This document shows, one piece after another, positions 51,276-59,499 of a stretch of DNA of 64,000 bases. The stretch lies in contig NZ_SLVP01000001.1 in assembly GCF_004345425.1 (NCBI RefSeq), positions 1,302,001 to 1,366,000 on the forward strand. The letters are read 5' to 3'. A program made the position numbers and the translations under genes. Under the pieces are notes generated by a model, which worked only from the letters and a program-made list of their open reading frames with translations, made no database searches and was not told the origin of the DNA. The stretch is from Paenibacillus sp. BK033 (GTDB lineage Bacteria > Bacillota > Bacilli > Paenibacillales > Paenibacillaceae). The stretch's first letter is position 1. Every line of letters begins with the position of its first letter.

Positions 51276-51319
51276 GTTCATGCGTTGTTCATGAGGTGTT
51301 CAAGATCCGTTCATCTTCC
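51276..51319 (+). promoter_or_regulatory. Four 11-bp direct repeats: PHO-box-like operator
   Basis: Four consecutive 11-bp units start at 51276, 51287, 51298 and 51309: GTTCATGCGTT, GTTCATGAGGT, GTTCAAGATCC, GTTCATCTTCC. The first six bases are conserved, the last five vary. Direct repeats at 11-bp pitch are the binding pattern of OmpR/PhoB-family response regulators, and GTTCA-type units resemble PhoP boxes of Gram-positive bacteria. The array ends five bases before a weak -35 box, the position of an activator site. Identity of the regulator is inferred. Confidence 0.72.
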
Positions 51320-51323
51320 TGCC

Positions 51324-51352
51324 TTCATTCTTTGTCTGAAAAAGGGTATAAT
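51324..51352 (+). promoter_or_regulatory. Promoter of hbd-ackA with weak -35
   Basis: A perfect TATAAT (51347-51352) is preceded at 17 bp by TTCATT (51324-51329), a poor -35. Weak -35 and adjacent direct repeats suit activator dependence. Transcription would start near 51359, about 70 nt before hbd. Confidence 0.65.
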
Positions 51353-51430
51353 GGATGCGAGGAAGAGAGAATTATTCTCAATAACGTTTAGAAAAAGAGA
51401 AAAACATACGAGGAGAGAATCGACAGAATT

Positions 51431-52303
51431 ATGGCAATCAAAAAAGTTGGCGTTATCGGCGCCGGTACAATGGGGCAAGGAATTGCGGAAATGCTCGCTT
51501 CTAAAGGGCTGGATGTGTATGTAATCGAAAGCTCGGAGGAACGCTTAACATACGGAATGCAGATGATCGAACTCAACCTGGATAAGCAGATTGAGAAGTG
51601 GGCTCTGACGCAGGCCGAGAAAAAACTGATTTTAAATCGTATCCATACATGCAAAAACTATGAAGATTTGACCTCCTGCGAGCTGGTCATCGAATCCATC
51701 ACCGAGGATTTGGAAAGCAAAAAACAGGTAATCAAGAAGCTGGACGAGATGTGCGACGAAAACGTCATTATCGCCAGCAATACCTCCACGCTTAGCTTGA
51801 CCGAGCTGGCAAGCGTAACGAGCCATCCGGAGCGCGTTATCGGCCTTCACTTTATTTATCCGGTATCCAAGATCGATCTCGTTGAAATTGTCCGCGGTTT
51901 GAAAACTTCCGATGCTACGTTCGACACAACGAAAGAATTCGTGGATGAGGTTATCGAGAAAAAAGGGATTATGGTATTCGAGTCGCCGGGTTTTGTGACT
52001 ACCCGTCTGATCTGCCTCTTCATTAACGAAGCGCTGCATGTTCTCGAGGAAGGCGTAGCTTCGGCCGAAGATATCGATAATGCGATGCGTATCGGTTATT
52101 CGTTCCAGAACGGACCGTTCGAGATGGCAGACCGCTTTGGCCTGGACTCCGTCCTTGCCGCCCTTGACCGGATGTTCCGCGAGTACGGGGAATTGAAGTA
52201 CCGTCCGTCTATCGTCCTTAAGAAGATGGTGCGCGGAGGACATCTCGGCGTGAAGTCGGGCGTCGGATTTTTCAAATATGACAAGGATGGGGACCGTATC
52301 TAG
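51431..52303 (+). CDS. 3-hydroxyacyl-CoA (hydroxybutyryl-CoA) dehydrogenase family protein
   Basis: A 290-residue single-domain enzyme of the HBD family, NAD-dependent oxidoreduction of 3-hydroxyacyl-CoA. Rossmann motif KVGVIGAGTMGQGIAEM at residues 5-21; NTSTLSLTELA and the catalytic-histidine segment GLHFIYPVSKIDLVEIV (about residue 141). The usual HFFNP is HFIYP here, and the usual PGFVxNR is PGFVTTR, so the canonical asparagine is not at its position; substrate range may differ. C-terminal domain has FEMADRFGLD. ackA starts on the next base after its stop, giving a two-gene operon. Confidence 0.82.
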   Translation: MAIKKVGVIGAGTMGQGIAEMLASKGLDVYVIESSEERLTYGMQMIELNLDKQIEKWALTQAEKKLILNRIHTCKNYEDLTSCELVIESITEDLESKKQVIKKLDEMCDENVIIASNTSTLSLTELASVTSHPERVIGLHFIYPVSKIDLVEIVRGLKTSDATFDTTKEFVDEVIEKKGIMVFESPGFVTTRLICLFINEALHVLEEGVASAEDIDNAMRIGYSFQNGPFEMADRFGLDSVLAALDRMFREYGELKYRPSIVLKKMVRGGHLGVKSGVGFFKYDKDGDRI

Positions 52304-53512
52304 ATGAAAGTACTCGTAATTAACGCAGGCAGCTCTTCGCTGAAATATCAGCTTTATAATATGGAGAACGAGTCGGTGCTTGCAAGCGGGCGCGTAGAGA
52401 GAATCGGCATGGATTCCTCGATCGTGACCCATGAACCTCCCGGCAAGCCGGACGTTACGCAAGTCAGCGAAATTCTTGACCATATAACGGCGGTTAAAAA
52501 GGTTATCGACATGCTGACTCATCCCGAGCATGGCGTCGTTGCCTCGATGGGAGAAATCGATGCGGTTGGACACCGGATCGTGCACGGCGGCGAAGTGTTC
52601 AAGAGTTCGGCGCTTGTAACGGCTGACGTAAAGCAGGAAATCCGCAAGCTGTTTGATCTTGCTCCGCTCCATAACCCGGCCCATATGATGGGCATTAACG
52701 CGGTAGAAGCGAATATGCCGAACGTTCCGCAGGTGGTTGTATTCGATACCGCCTTCCATCAGACTATGCCTAATACATCCTACCTGTACCCTATTCCGAG
52801 AGTGCTGTACCGCCGACATAAAGTGCGCCGTTACGGCTTCCACGGAACTTCGCATCAATACGTAAGCGAGCAGGCTGCCAAGTACCTGGGCAAGCCGCTG
52901 GAATCGTTGAAGGTGATCTCCTGCCATATCGGGAACGGGGCAAGCGCAACGGCCATTATGGACGGGAAATCGTTCGATACCAGCATGGGGATGACGCCGT
53001 TGGAAGGCCTGATGATGGGTACGCGCAGCGGTGACCTGGATCCGGCCATCGTGCCGTATGTCATGAACAAGGAAGATCTAACCTTAAGCGAAGTAAATTC
53101 CATGCTGAACAAGCATAGCGGTATGCTTGCCATCTCCGGCATCAGCAGCGATATGCGCGAAATCGTGGAAGCAATGGGCGAAGGCGACGCAAATGCCAAG
53201 CTGGCCTTTGATATGTACACGTACCGCGTCCGAAAATATATCGGAGCTTACGCCGCCGCGATGAACGGCGTCGACGTTATTCTGTTCACGGCAGGCGTTG
53301 GCGAGAACTCGAACGTTCTTCGCAAAGCCGTTTGCGAAGGCATCTCGTTCCTGGGCGTTGAGCTGGATGAGGAACGCAACAATATCCGCAGCAAGGACGT
53401 CCGCGAAATTTCGACGGATGCTTCCCGCGTAAAGGTGCTGGTTGTGCCAACGAACGAGGAGCTCCTTATTGCCCGCGATACGTACGAAATCGTGAAAGGC
53501 GAGTCTAACTAA
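52304..53512 (+). CDS. ackA: Acetate kinase
   Basis: A 402-residue kinase interconverting acetate and acetyl phosphate. Motifs: VLVINAGSSSLKYQL at residues 2-16, GHRIVHGGE, FDTAFHQTMP, YGFHGTSHQYV, and TPLEGLMMGTRSGDLDP with the catalytic Arg/Asp. Complete family length. Directly joined to the hbd-family gene, behind the 11-bp repeat operator. Acetyl phosphate can donate phosphate to response regulators, which is of interest given the OmpR/PhoB-type operator upstream. No pta gene is in the window. Confidence 0.95.
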   Translation: MKVLVINAGSSSLKYQLYNMENESVLASGRVERIGMDSSIVTHEPPGKPDVTQVSEILDHITAVKKVIDMLTHPEHGVVASMGEIDAVGHRIVHGGEVFKSSALVTADVKQEIRKLFDLAPLHNPAHMMGINAVEANMPNVPQVVVFDTAFHQTMPNTSYLYPIPRVLYRRHKVRRYGFHGTSHQYVSEQAAKYLGKPLESLKVISCHIGNGASATAIMDGKSFDTSMGMTPLEGLMMGTRSGDLDPAIVPYVMNKEDLTLSEVNSMLNKHSGMLAISGISSDMREIVEAMGEGDANAKLAFDMYTYRVRKYIGAYAAAMNGVDVILFTAGVGENSNVLRKAVCEGISFLGVELDEERNNIRSKDVREISTDASRVKVLVVPTNEELLIARDTYEIVKGESN

Positions 53513-53553
53513 TCGAATATGGCAGTAGTTAAGGTAGCGGAGGGATCGGTTGC

Positions 53554-54234
53554 ATGAGCAATGAGGACATGTGGAAGGCCTATTCGCGGGGGATGGCGGC
53601 CGTCATGAAAGAAGGAGGCGTGCATGTATCTGCACTGCTCCTGCGGTCTTACCGCCAATTGAATTTATCCGATACGGAAGCCATGCTGCTGCTGCAGCTG
53701 ATGCTGTTCGGGGAAGCGGAAGGTGTCGAGTTTCCGACGATGGAGCAGCTGGCGGAGCGTACCGGCTCTACGACAAGAGATATTGAGCAGACGATTGGCC
53801 GTTTGATGAAAGAAGGCTTCCTGACCATCGACGAGCGGATTGATCCGGTAACGGGAATTCAATCCGAGCAATATAATTGGAGCGGCTGGCTGCTCAAGGC
53901 TGCCGAATGGGCGGCCGAAGAGAAACGGGAGACCCGGAGAACGGAGCGGCGAACCGTGAAACGGGCGACGGATCCGGGGAACATATTCTCGGTGTTCGAG
54001 CAGGAATTTGGACGTCTGTTATCGCCGATGGAATGCGAGACGATATCGGGATGGCTGGACCAGGACCGTTATGCGGATGAGCTGATCCGGTTTGCCTTGA
54101 AGGAAGCCGTGTTTGCGGGCAAGCTCAATTTCCGTTATATCGACCGGATTCTGATCGAATGGGGACGAAACCGGGTTACGAACGTGGACGAAGCAAGAGC
54201 CCATTCCCAGAAGTTTCGCGGACCGCGCGGATAG
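53554..54234 (+). CDS. dnaD: DNA replication initiation protein DnaD
   Basis: A 226-residue primosome protein that helps load the replicative helicase. The N-terminal winged-helix domain includes MEQLAERTGSTTRDIEQTIGRLMKEGFL (about residues 66-93); the C-terminal DnaD/DnaB-II domain has FSVFEQEFGRLLSPMECETISGWL and the conserved YRxID-type FRYIDRILIEWGR near residue 195. In B. subtilis it lies downstream of ypmB-aspB with nth; neither aspB nor nth is seen in this window. Confidence 0.9.
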   Translation: MSNEDMWKAYSRGMAAVMKEGGVHVSALLLRSYRQLNLSDTEAMLLLQLMLFGEAEGVEFPTMEQLAERTGSTTRDIEQTIGRLMKEGFLTIDERIDPVTGIQSEQYNWSGWLLKAAEWAAEEKRETRRTERRTVKRATDPGNIFSVFEQEFGRLLSPMECETISGWLDQDRYADELIRFALKEAVFAGKLNFRYIDRILIEWGRNRVTNVDEARAHSQKFRGPRG

Positions 54235-54253
54235 CACTCATCTTCATTATACG

Positions 54254-54294
54254 AAAGCCTTGTGCCTCCTGAAGAAGGAGCACAAGGCTTTTTT
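54254..54294. terminator. Terminator between dnaD and the araC-type gene (possibly bidirectional)
   Basis: AAAGCCTTGTGC (54254-54265) and GCACAAGGCTTT flank a second stem CTCCT/AGGAG; a T-run follows on the plus strand. It lies between converging genes; the opposite strand has only a short T stretch. Confidence 0.8.
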
Positions 54295-54301
54295 CATTCG
54301 G

Positions 54302-55159
54302 TTAGCGCGAGAATTGCTTCCTGTATTTAAGCGGCGATGTGCCGGTGTATGCTCGAAAGCAGTTGGAGAAGTAGGGGGCATGGCGGAAGCCCGTCTTGTC
54401 GGCGATAACCGCGATGGACCATTCGGTCTTCACGAGCAGCAGCTTGGCCTGCTCGAGCCGGTATTGATGCAAATAGTCCATCGGAGAGCAGTGATAGATT
54501 TCTTTCATGCACCTGACGATGTAATTGGGATGAAAATGAAGAGCCTCTGCCAGTACCGCGTTGGTCAGCTCCGATTGATAGTGCTGACGGATATAAGCTT
54601 CCGTTTTGCTTGCCAGCTTCATGGCCGGAGAGTCCGTGCTCTCGCGGTCCTTGCGTTCCTCCAGCAAGCCCAGCAGCTCGATAAAGAGCTGATGCTCCTG
54701 CCAATAAACGCCTCGTTGATGCTCGCTTGCATAAGCCAGCAGCTGAGCGAGATGCCGCTCGGCAAGCGTAAACTCATACGGCGCAGCATATTTGGGAATC
54801 TGGATGAAATACGGATTTTCAAAGGCGTGACGCAAGGGCAGAGGCGGGGAGGCGGCATCGGATGCATGCTCCTTCCACTCACCGTTGAAGTCAAAATGTA
54901 CCCAATAAAACGACGTTTCGTTGTCGCAAGGCTTAGTCGAATAGTGATAGCGGTCCGGCAGAAGCAGCAACGTCTCCCCGGCCGAAACTTCCCACTGCTT
55001 GTCTTCCTCTCCGATATACAAGGTACCCTTAGTCACCCAAAGGAGATCAAACAAACCTAAGTTGCGGCGGTTGGGATGCTGTTCGCCGGGCTTGTATGAG
55101 GTTTGCCCGGTTGCGATGTAATAAGGCATGGGAGGAAGCTGCAGGGATACGTGAGTCAT
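54302..55159 (-). CDS. AraC-family transcriptional regulator
   Basis: A 285-residue regulator. The N-terminal cupin-like sensing domain spans about residues 20-150 (WVTKGTLYIGEEDKQWEVSAGETLLLLP); the C-terminal AraC domain, about residues 185-283, has two helix-turn-helix units (NAVLAEALHFHPNYIVRCMKEIYHCSPMDYLHQYRLEQA and IAVIADKTGFRHAPYFSNCFRAYTGTSPLKYR). It is transcribed divergently from the GH127 gene, with a 137-bp shared intergenic region containing the palindrome CTCGAG and AT-rich stretches, so it probably controls that gene in response to an arabinose-containing sugar. Ribosome binding site GGAGATGG. Confidence 0.88.
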   Translation of the reverse strand: MTHVSLQLPPMPYYIATGQTSYKPGEQHPNRRNLGLFDLLWVTKGTLYIGEEDKQWEVSAGETLLLLPDRYHYSTKPCDNETSFYWVHFDFNGEWKEHASDAASPPLPLRHAFENPYFIQIPKYAAPYEFTLAERHLAQLLAYASEHQRGVYWQEHQLFIELLGLLEERKDRESTDSPAMKLASKTEAYIRQHYQSELTNAVLAEALHFHPNYIVRCMKEIYHCSPMDYLHQYRLEQAKLLLVKTEWSIAVIADKTGFRHAPYFSNCFRAYTGTSPLKYRKQFSR

Positions 55160-55296
55160 ACGGATAGACCATCTCCTGTCAGTGTTATATTTTATAAAAA
55201 GGAAGGTTGTTTTACTTGTAGTTTCATTGTCTTCTCGAGAATAAACTAGAAAATAGCAAGAATCAAATCTTTTATATTCGAGCAGGAGGAACTTTC

Positions 55297-57276
55297 ATGG
55301 CGAAGCAACTTAACGGACGGCTGGGAAGCAGTCAGGTACATATTGAGGATGCTTTTTGGAACCGCTTTACGGAGCTGGTGCGCGAGACCGTAATTCCTTA
55401 CCAATGGGAAGCGTTAAACGACCGGATCGCGGATGCGGAGCCAAGCTATGCCATCCGTAATTTCCGTGTCGCGGCAGGACTTGAAGAGCATCCTTACGGC
55501 GGCATGGTGTTCCAGGACAGCGACGTGGCGAAATGGCTGGAGGCCGTTGGTTACTCCTTGGCGAATCATCCCGATGCCGAGCTGGAGCGTAACGCTGACG
55601 AAGTAATCGATCTTATCGCGATGGCGCAGCATGAGAACGGTTATTTGAATACGTATTTCACGATAAAAGATCCGGGCAAGCAGTGGACCAATCTTTATGA
55701 GGCGCATGAGCTGTATTGCGCGGGCCATATGATGGAAGCGGCTGTTGCCTATTACGATGCGACGGGAAAACGCAAGCTGCTTGACGTCATGAGCCGGTTC
55801 GCCGATCATATCGATTCGGTCTTTGGCCCGGAGGAAGGAAAGCTGAGAGGCTATGACGGCCACCAGGAGATCGAGCTTGCGCTGGTCAAGCTGCATCAGG
55901 CGACTGGGGAAGAACGGTATTTGAAGCTGGCCCAGTTCTTTATTGACGAACGCGGGACGGAGCCGAACTTCCTTGTGGAAGAAGGGAAGCAGCGGGATGG
56001 CTATAGCTTATGGGCCGGAGGCAAACGCCCAATTCCGACCGTGAAGCAGCTGGCATACAACCAGGCGCACAAGCCGGTTCGGGAGCAAGAAGCGGCGGTC
56101 GGCCACTCGGTCCGCGCCGTGTATATGTATACCGCAATGGCGGATTTGGCGAGATTGACCGGGGATAAGCAGCTTCTTGAAGCCTGCGAGCGGTTATGGA
56201 GCAACATGACCGGAAAACAAATGTATATTACGGGCGGCATCGGCTCCACGCATCATGGCGAGGCATTCTCGTTCGATTACGATCTGCCGAACGATACGGT
56301 ATACGCGGAGACTTGCGCTTCTATCGGTCTGATCTTCTTTGCGCAGCGGATGCTGAAGCTCGAAGCCAAAAGCGACTACGCCGACGTTATGGAGCGCGCA
56401 TTATATAACAACGTGGTCGGCAGCATGTCCCAGGACGGCAAGCATTACTTCTACGTCAACCCGCTTGAAGTATGGCCGCAAGCCTCCGAGAAAAATCCGG
56501 GCCGCCATCATGTGAAGGCCGAGCGTCAGAAATGGTTTGGCTGCTCCTGCTGCCCTCCAAACGTGGCGCGTCTGCTCAGCTCCTTGAATGACTATATTTA
56601 CACGGTATCTGCCGCAAGCAATACGATCTACACCCATCTGTTTATCGGCAGCGAAGCGCGGTTCGAGCTTGCCGCAGGCTCCGTTTCCTTAAAGCAGCAG
56701 TCGCAGCTGCCATGGAAAGGATATGCGCGATTCGAAATGGCCGATGTTCCAGGCACGCCGTTTACGTTGGCTCTTCGCATCCCGTCCTGGAGCAAAGGGA
56801 AAGCTGTACTGAATATTAACGGCCGGACAGCGGAATACGCGGTGGAGAATGGATACGCGCTCGTTAGCCGTAATTGGCAGCAAGGAGACGTTGCGGAATG
56901 GGAGCCGGCGCTTGAGGCTCAACTGACGGCCGCACATCCGCAAATCCGCGCAAATGCCGGCAAGGTGGCGATTGAGCGCGGACCACTTGTCTACTGCTTG
57001 GAGGAAGCGGACAACGGAAGCCCGCTAGCGGCGGTGTCGCTTGTTACCTCCGGAGTGCTTCATTCTTATTATGACGATCAATTGCTGGGCGGAGCGGTTG
57101 TCATCGAAGCCGAAGGGCAGCTGGACGAACAGGATTCCTGGCAGGAAGACACGCCGTATCGCCCGTACGCGAAGCTTCGCGCTTCAAAGCGGGTCCGGCT
57201 GACGGCCGTCCCGTATTATCTTTGGGGCAATCGGGAGAAAGGCGAGATGACCGTCTGGATACGGGCTTTGGGATAA
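55297..57276 (+). CDS. GH127-family glycoside hydrolase, probable beta-L-arabinofuranosidase
   Basis: A 659-residue cytoplasmic enzyme (no signal peptide). GH127 members such as HypBA1 release L-arabinofuranose using a cysteine nucleophile and a zinc site. The signature GCSCCPPNVARLL lies near residues 414-426, with adjacent cysteines for nucleophile and zinc; the other Glu and Cys ligands appear in VYAETCASIG (about residues 330-339). The opening motif IEDAFWNRFTELVRETVIPYQW and ITGGIGSTHHGEAFS are also family features. AGGAGGAAC precedes the start. The absence of an export signal implies import of oligosaccharides; no transporter adjoins it. Confidence 0.9.
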   Translation: MAKQLNGRLGSSQVHIEDAFWNRFTELVRETVIPYQWEALNDRIADAEPSYAIRNFRVAAGLEEHPYGGMVFQDSDVAKWLEAVGYSLANHPDAELERNADEVIDLIAMAQHENGYLNTYFTIKDPGKQWTNLYEAHELYCAGHMMEAAVAYYDATGKRKLLDVMSRFADHIDSVFGPEEGKLRGYDGHQEIELALVKLHQATGEERYLKLAQFFIDERGTEPNFLVEEGKQRDGYSLWAGGKRPIPTVKQLAYNQAHKPVREQEAAVGHSVRAVYMYTAMADLARLTGDKQLLEACERLWSNMTGKQMYITGGIGSTHHGEAFSFDYDLPNDTVYAETCASIGLIFFAQRMLKLEAKSDYADVMERALYNNVVGSMSQDGKHYFYVNPLEVWPQASEKNPGRHHVKAERQKWFGCSCCPPNVARLLSSLNDYIYTVSAASNTIYTHLFIGSEARFELAAGSVSLKQQSQLPWKGYARFEMADVPGTPFTLALRIPSWSKGKAVLNINGRTAEYAVENGYALVSRNWQQGDVAEWEPALEAQLTAAHPQIRANAGKVAIERGPLVYCLEEADNGSPLAAVSLVTSGVLHSYYDDQLLGGAVVIEAEGQLDEQDSWQEDTPYRPYAKLRASKRVRLTAVPYYLWGNREKGEMTVWIRALG

Positions 57277-57290
57277 GAACGGGTACGGAG

Positions 57291-57321
57291 AGCATGCGAA
57301 TGCCGCATGCTTTCTTTTTTT
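57291..57321 (+). terminator. Terminator after the GH127 gene
   Basis: AGCATGCG (57291-57298) pairs with CGCATGCT (57304-57311), followed by a T-rich stretch. Confidence 0.88.
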
Positions 57322-57390
57322 TATTGGGAAATAATTGGATGGTAGTGGTATGATAGGAGAGAGCTTTATTATCGTTCAGGAGGGATTAGG

Positions 57391-58191
57391 TTGAGGAGCA
57401 ACCACGAAATCGATTATTACATTCATGGCGACGATATGCAATTTGTAGAAATTGAGCTGGATCCTTCCGAGACGGTTATTGCCGAAGCGGGAAGCCTTAT
57501 GATGATGGATGACGGCATAAACATGGAAGCGATTTTCGGAGACGGCAGCGGTCAATCCTCCGGCGGGTTTATGGGTAAGCTGATGAGCGCGGGCAAACGG
57601 ATTCTGACGGGCGAGAGCTTGTTTATGACAGCCTTCACGAATGAAGGAATGGGCAAGAAAAAGGCCAGCTTCGCCGCACCGTACCCGGGCAAAATCATCC
57701 CGATCGACCTCCATGCCGCAGGCGGTAAAATGATCTGCCAGAAGGATGCGTTCCTTGCGGCCGCAAAGGGCGTGTCGGTGGGGATCGAGTTCCAGCGCAA
57801 GATCGGAACGGGCTTCTTCGGCGGAGAGGGCTTTATCATGCAGAAGCTTGAAGGCGACGGTCTTGCCTTTATGCATGCGGGGGGAACGATTATCCGCAAG
57901 GACCTGAATCCGGGGGAGAAGCTTCGCGTCGATACGGGCTGCCTCGTGGCTTTTACGCCAAGCGTGAATTACAGCATTGAGATGGTAAAAGGGGTGAAAA
58001 CCTTCCTGTTTGGCGGTGAAGGTCTATTCTTCGCGACGCTCGAAGGACCGGGCACCGTCTACATTCAATCTCTGCCGTTCAGCAGACTTGCGAGCCGCGT
58101 ATTCGCCGCAGCGCCCCGCGGATTCGGCACGGGCGGCAAGGACGAAGGAAGCGCGGCAGGCGCTATCTTCAATATGCTGAAGGGTGACTAG
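57391..58191 (+). CDS. AIM24/TIGR00266-family protein
   Basis: A 266-residue all-beta protein of the AIM24 (TIGR00266) family, a tryptophan-RNA-binding-protein-like fold of unknown function. Recognisable parts: [29 protein letters not shown] near the start, [15 protein letters not shown], and [41 protein letters not shown] glycine-rich segment follows about residue 50. TTG at 57391 is the only start with a ribosome binding site (AGGAGGG at 57378). Single-gene unit between two terminators. Confidence 0.86.
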   Translation: MRSNHEIDYYIHGDDMQFVEIELDPSETVIAEAGSLMMMDDGINMEAIFGDGSGQSSGGFMGKLMSAGKRILTGESLFMTAFTNEGMGKKKASFAAPYPGKIIPIDLHAAGGKMICQKDAFLAAAKGVSVGIEFQRKIGTGFFGGEGFIMQKLEGDGLAFMHAGGTIIRKDLNPGEKLRVDTGCLVAFTPSVNYSIEMVKGVKTFLFGGEGLFFATLEGPGTVYIQSLPFSRLASRVFAAAPRGFGTGGKDEGSAAGAIFNMLKGD

Positions 58192-58207
58192 CAGTCTATT
58201 CTACTAT

Positions 58208-58237
58208 ACTCCGTCCCGGTGGGATGGAGTTTTTTTG
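58208..58237 (+). terminator. Terminator after the AIM24-type gene
   Basis: ACTCCGTCCC (58208-58217) pairs with GGGATGGAGT (58221-58230; one G-T pair), followed by Ts to 58237. Confidence 0.88.
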
Positions 58238-58253
58238 GCGGAGGTCATGAACA

Positions 58254-58727
58254 ATGAACAAAGAATTTAATCGAATGTGGTTGATCAGGAAGTTCGAAGA
58301 GATCATGCAGAGAATCTTGAAAGCGCTTAATCAATTGGATGACGTGCAGGTGAACTGGAGCCCGGGACCTAACAGCCACTCCATTTCGACGTTAATCAGG
58401 CATATGGAAGGCAATATTTTGGAGCGGGTTAATAAGGGAATTCTTTTTCAGGATATGGTAAGAGACCGGGATGCGGAGTTAAAGCCGGCTTTCCTAACAC
58501 GTGAAGAACTGACAAGAACGATACAGGAACGCTTTCAATTTGTGATAGATACCGTTCGCACCTTGTCGGATGAGCAGCTGGAGCAGACGCAGCCTGTCCG
58601 CGGCAAGGAACGCAGCAATCTGGATATGCTGCATCAATGCGCGACGCATTACTCGGAGCACATGGGCCAGATTTTTTACGTCGCAAAGCAATTATTGAAG
58701 GATGATTATCAATCGACTTCGATTTAA
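58254..58727 (+). CDS. DinB-like DUF1572 protein
   Basis: A 157-residue four-helix-bundle protein of the DinB/YfiT superfamily (DUF1572 type). The putative metal-binding histidines are in STLIRHMEGNILER (about residue 50) and in QCATHYSEHMGQIFYVAKQL near the C terminus (about residues 132 and 136). Some superfamily members are thiol transferases that use bacillithiol; whether this one is cannot be told. A small monocistronic gene between two terminator-bounded units. Confidence 0.8.
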   Translation: MNKEFNRMWLIRKFEEIMQRILKALNQLDDVQVNWSPGPNSHSISTLIRHMEGNILERVNKGILFQDMVRDRDAELKPAFLTREELTRTIQERFQFVIDTVRTLSDEQLEQTQPVRGKERSNLDMLHQCATHYSEHMGQIFYVAKQLLKDDYQSTSI

Positions 58728-58829
58728 AAAATTCTCTTTAGCCGCATAGACAATTCCTTTAAGATTTGCTAAACTTTCAAACGGCGTATGTTTAGGGGAA
58801 TTCACTTTTTAGGAAGAAGGGGACTGTAG

Positions 58830-59366
58830 ATGAACAAAACAGAGCTTGCAAGAGAAATTATGCAAACGTCACGACTGACGGGAGAATTCAAGCTTCGCTC
58901 AGGTAAAACCTCGAATCATTACTTCGATAAATACTTGTTCGAATCCAATCCCGTGCTATTAGCTGCGATCGCAGAACAGCTTGCACCCCTTGTTCCGGAA
59001 GGAACGGAAGTTTTAGCCGGGCTTGAAATGGGCGGTATTCCGATTGCCACTGCGCTTTCCCTCAAAACAGGCATTCCGGTCGTCTTCGTCCGCAAGAGAG
59101 CGAAGGAATACGGAACAAGCAAATTGGCGGAAGGAATCGATATTACGGGCAAGAAGGTCTGTATTATCGAGGATGTCATCACGACGGGCGGACAGGTGCT
59201 CTTAAGCGCAGCGGATTTGTTGAACCACGATGCGGAGCTGAAAGAGGTGCTCTGCGTCATCGAGAACGAAAAGGCTGGCAGAGCCAATCTGGAAGAGGCG
59301 GAATTCGAAGTCCGCTCCTTGTTCAAGATGGAAGAGTTAATGGCTGCAGTCGAAGAGAGCGTATAA
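58830..59366 (+). CDS. Orotate phosphoribosyltransferase (PyrE type)
   Basis: A 178-residue type I phosphoribosyltransferase. The catalytic-loop motif VRKRAKEYGTSKLAEG (about residues 87-102) and the PRPP site VCIIEDVITTGGQVL (about residues 110-124) match OPRTase; GEFKLRSGKTSNHYFDKY near residue 20 corresponds to the PyrE N-terminal region. It stands alone, away from other pyr genes, so it may be an additional paralogue rather than the pyr-operon pyrE; hence no symbol is given. Full length for the family's short form. Confidence 0.82.
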   Translation: MNKTELAREIMQTSRLTGEFKLRSGKTSNHYFDKYLFESNPVLLAAIAEQLAPLVPEGTEVLAGLEMGGIPIATALSLKTGIPVVFVRKRAKEYGTSKLAEGIDITGKKVCIIEDVITTGGQVLLSAADLLNHDAELKEVLCVIENEKAGRANLEEAEFEVRSLFKMEELMAAVEESV

Positions 59367-59402
59367 CAAAACCCGGAATTATTAATTGCATAGCGGTAAA
59401 TG

Positions 59403-59446
59403 AAAAAGCTGGCCAATCTCGTATCCAACGAGTTGACCAGCTTTTT
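59403..59446. terminator. Bidirectional terminator between pyrE-type gene and mtnB
   Basis: AAAAAGCTGG (59403-59412) pairs with CCAGCTTTTT (59437-59446), with the inner stem CTCGT/ACGAG. A-run on one side and T-run on the other allow termination of both converging transcripts. Confidence 0.9.
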
Positions 59447-59499
59447 CGCTTTAACAGTTTAGAAAATATAGCTTTTCAACCTGAAAACTCACTTTCTGA

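Noticed and set aside
55160..55296. Specific operator for the AraC regulator around CTCGAG
   Set aside because: A single 6-bp palindrome in an AT-rich spacer is not enough to define a binding site.
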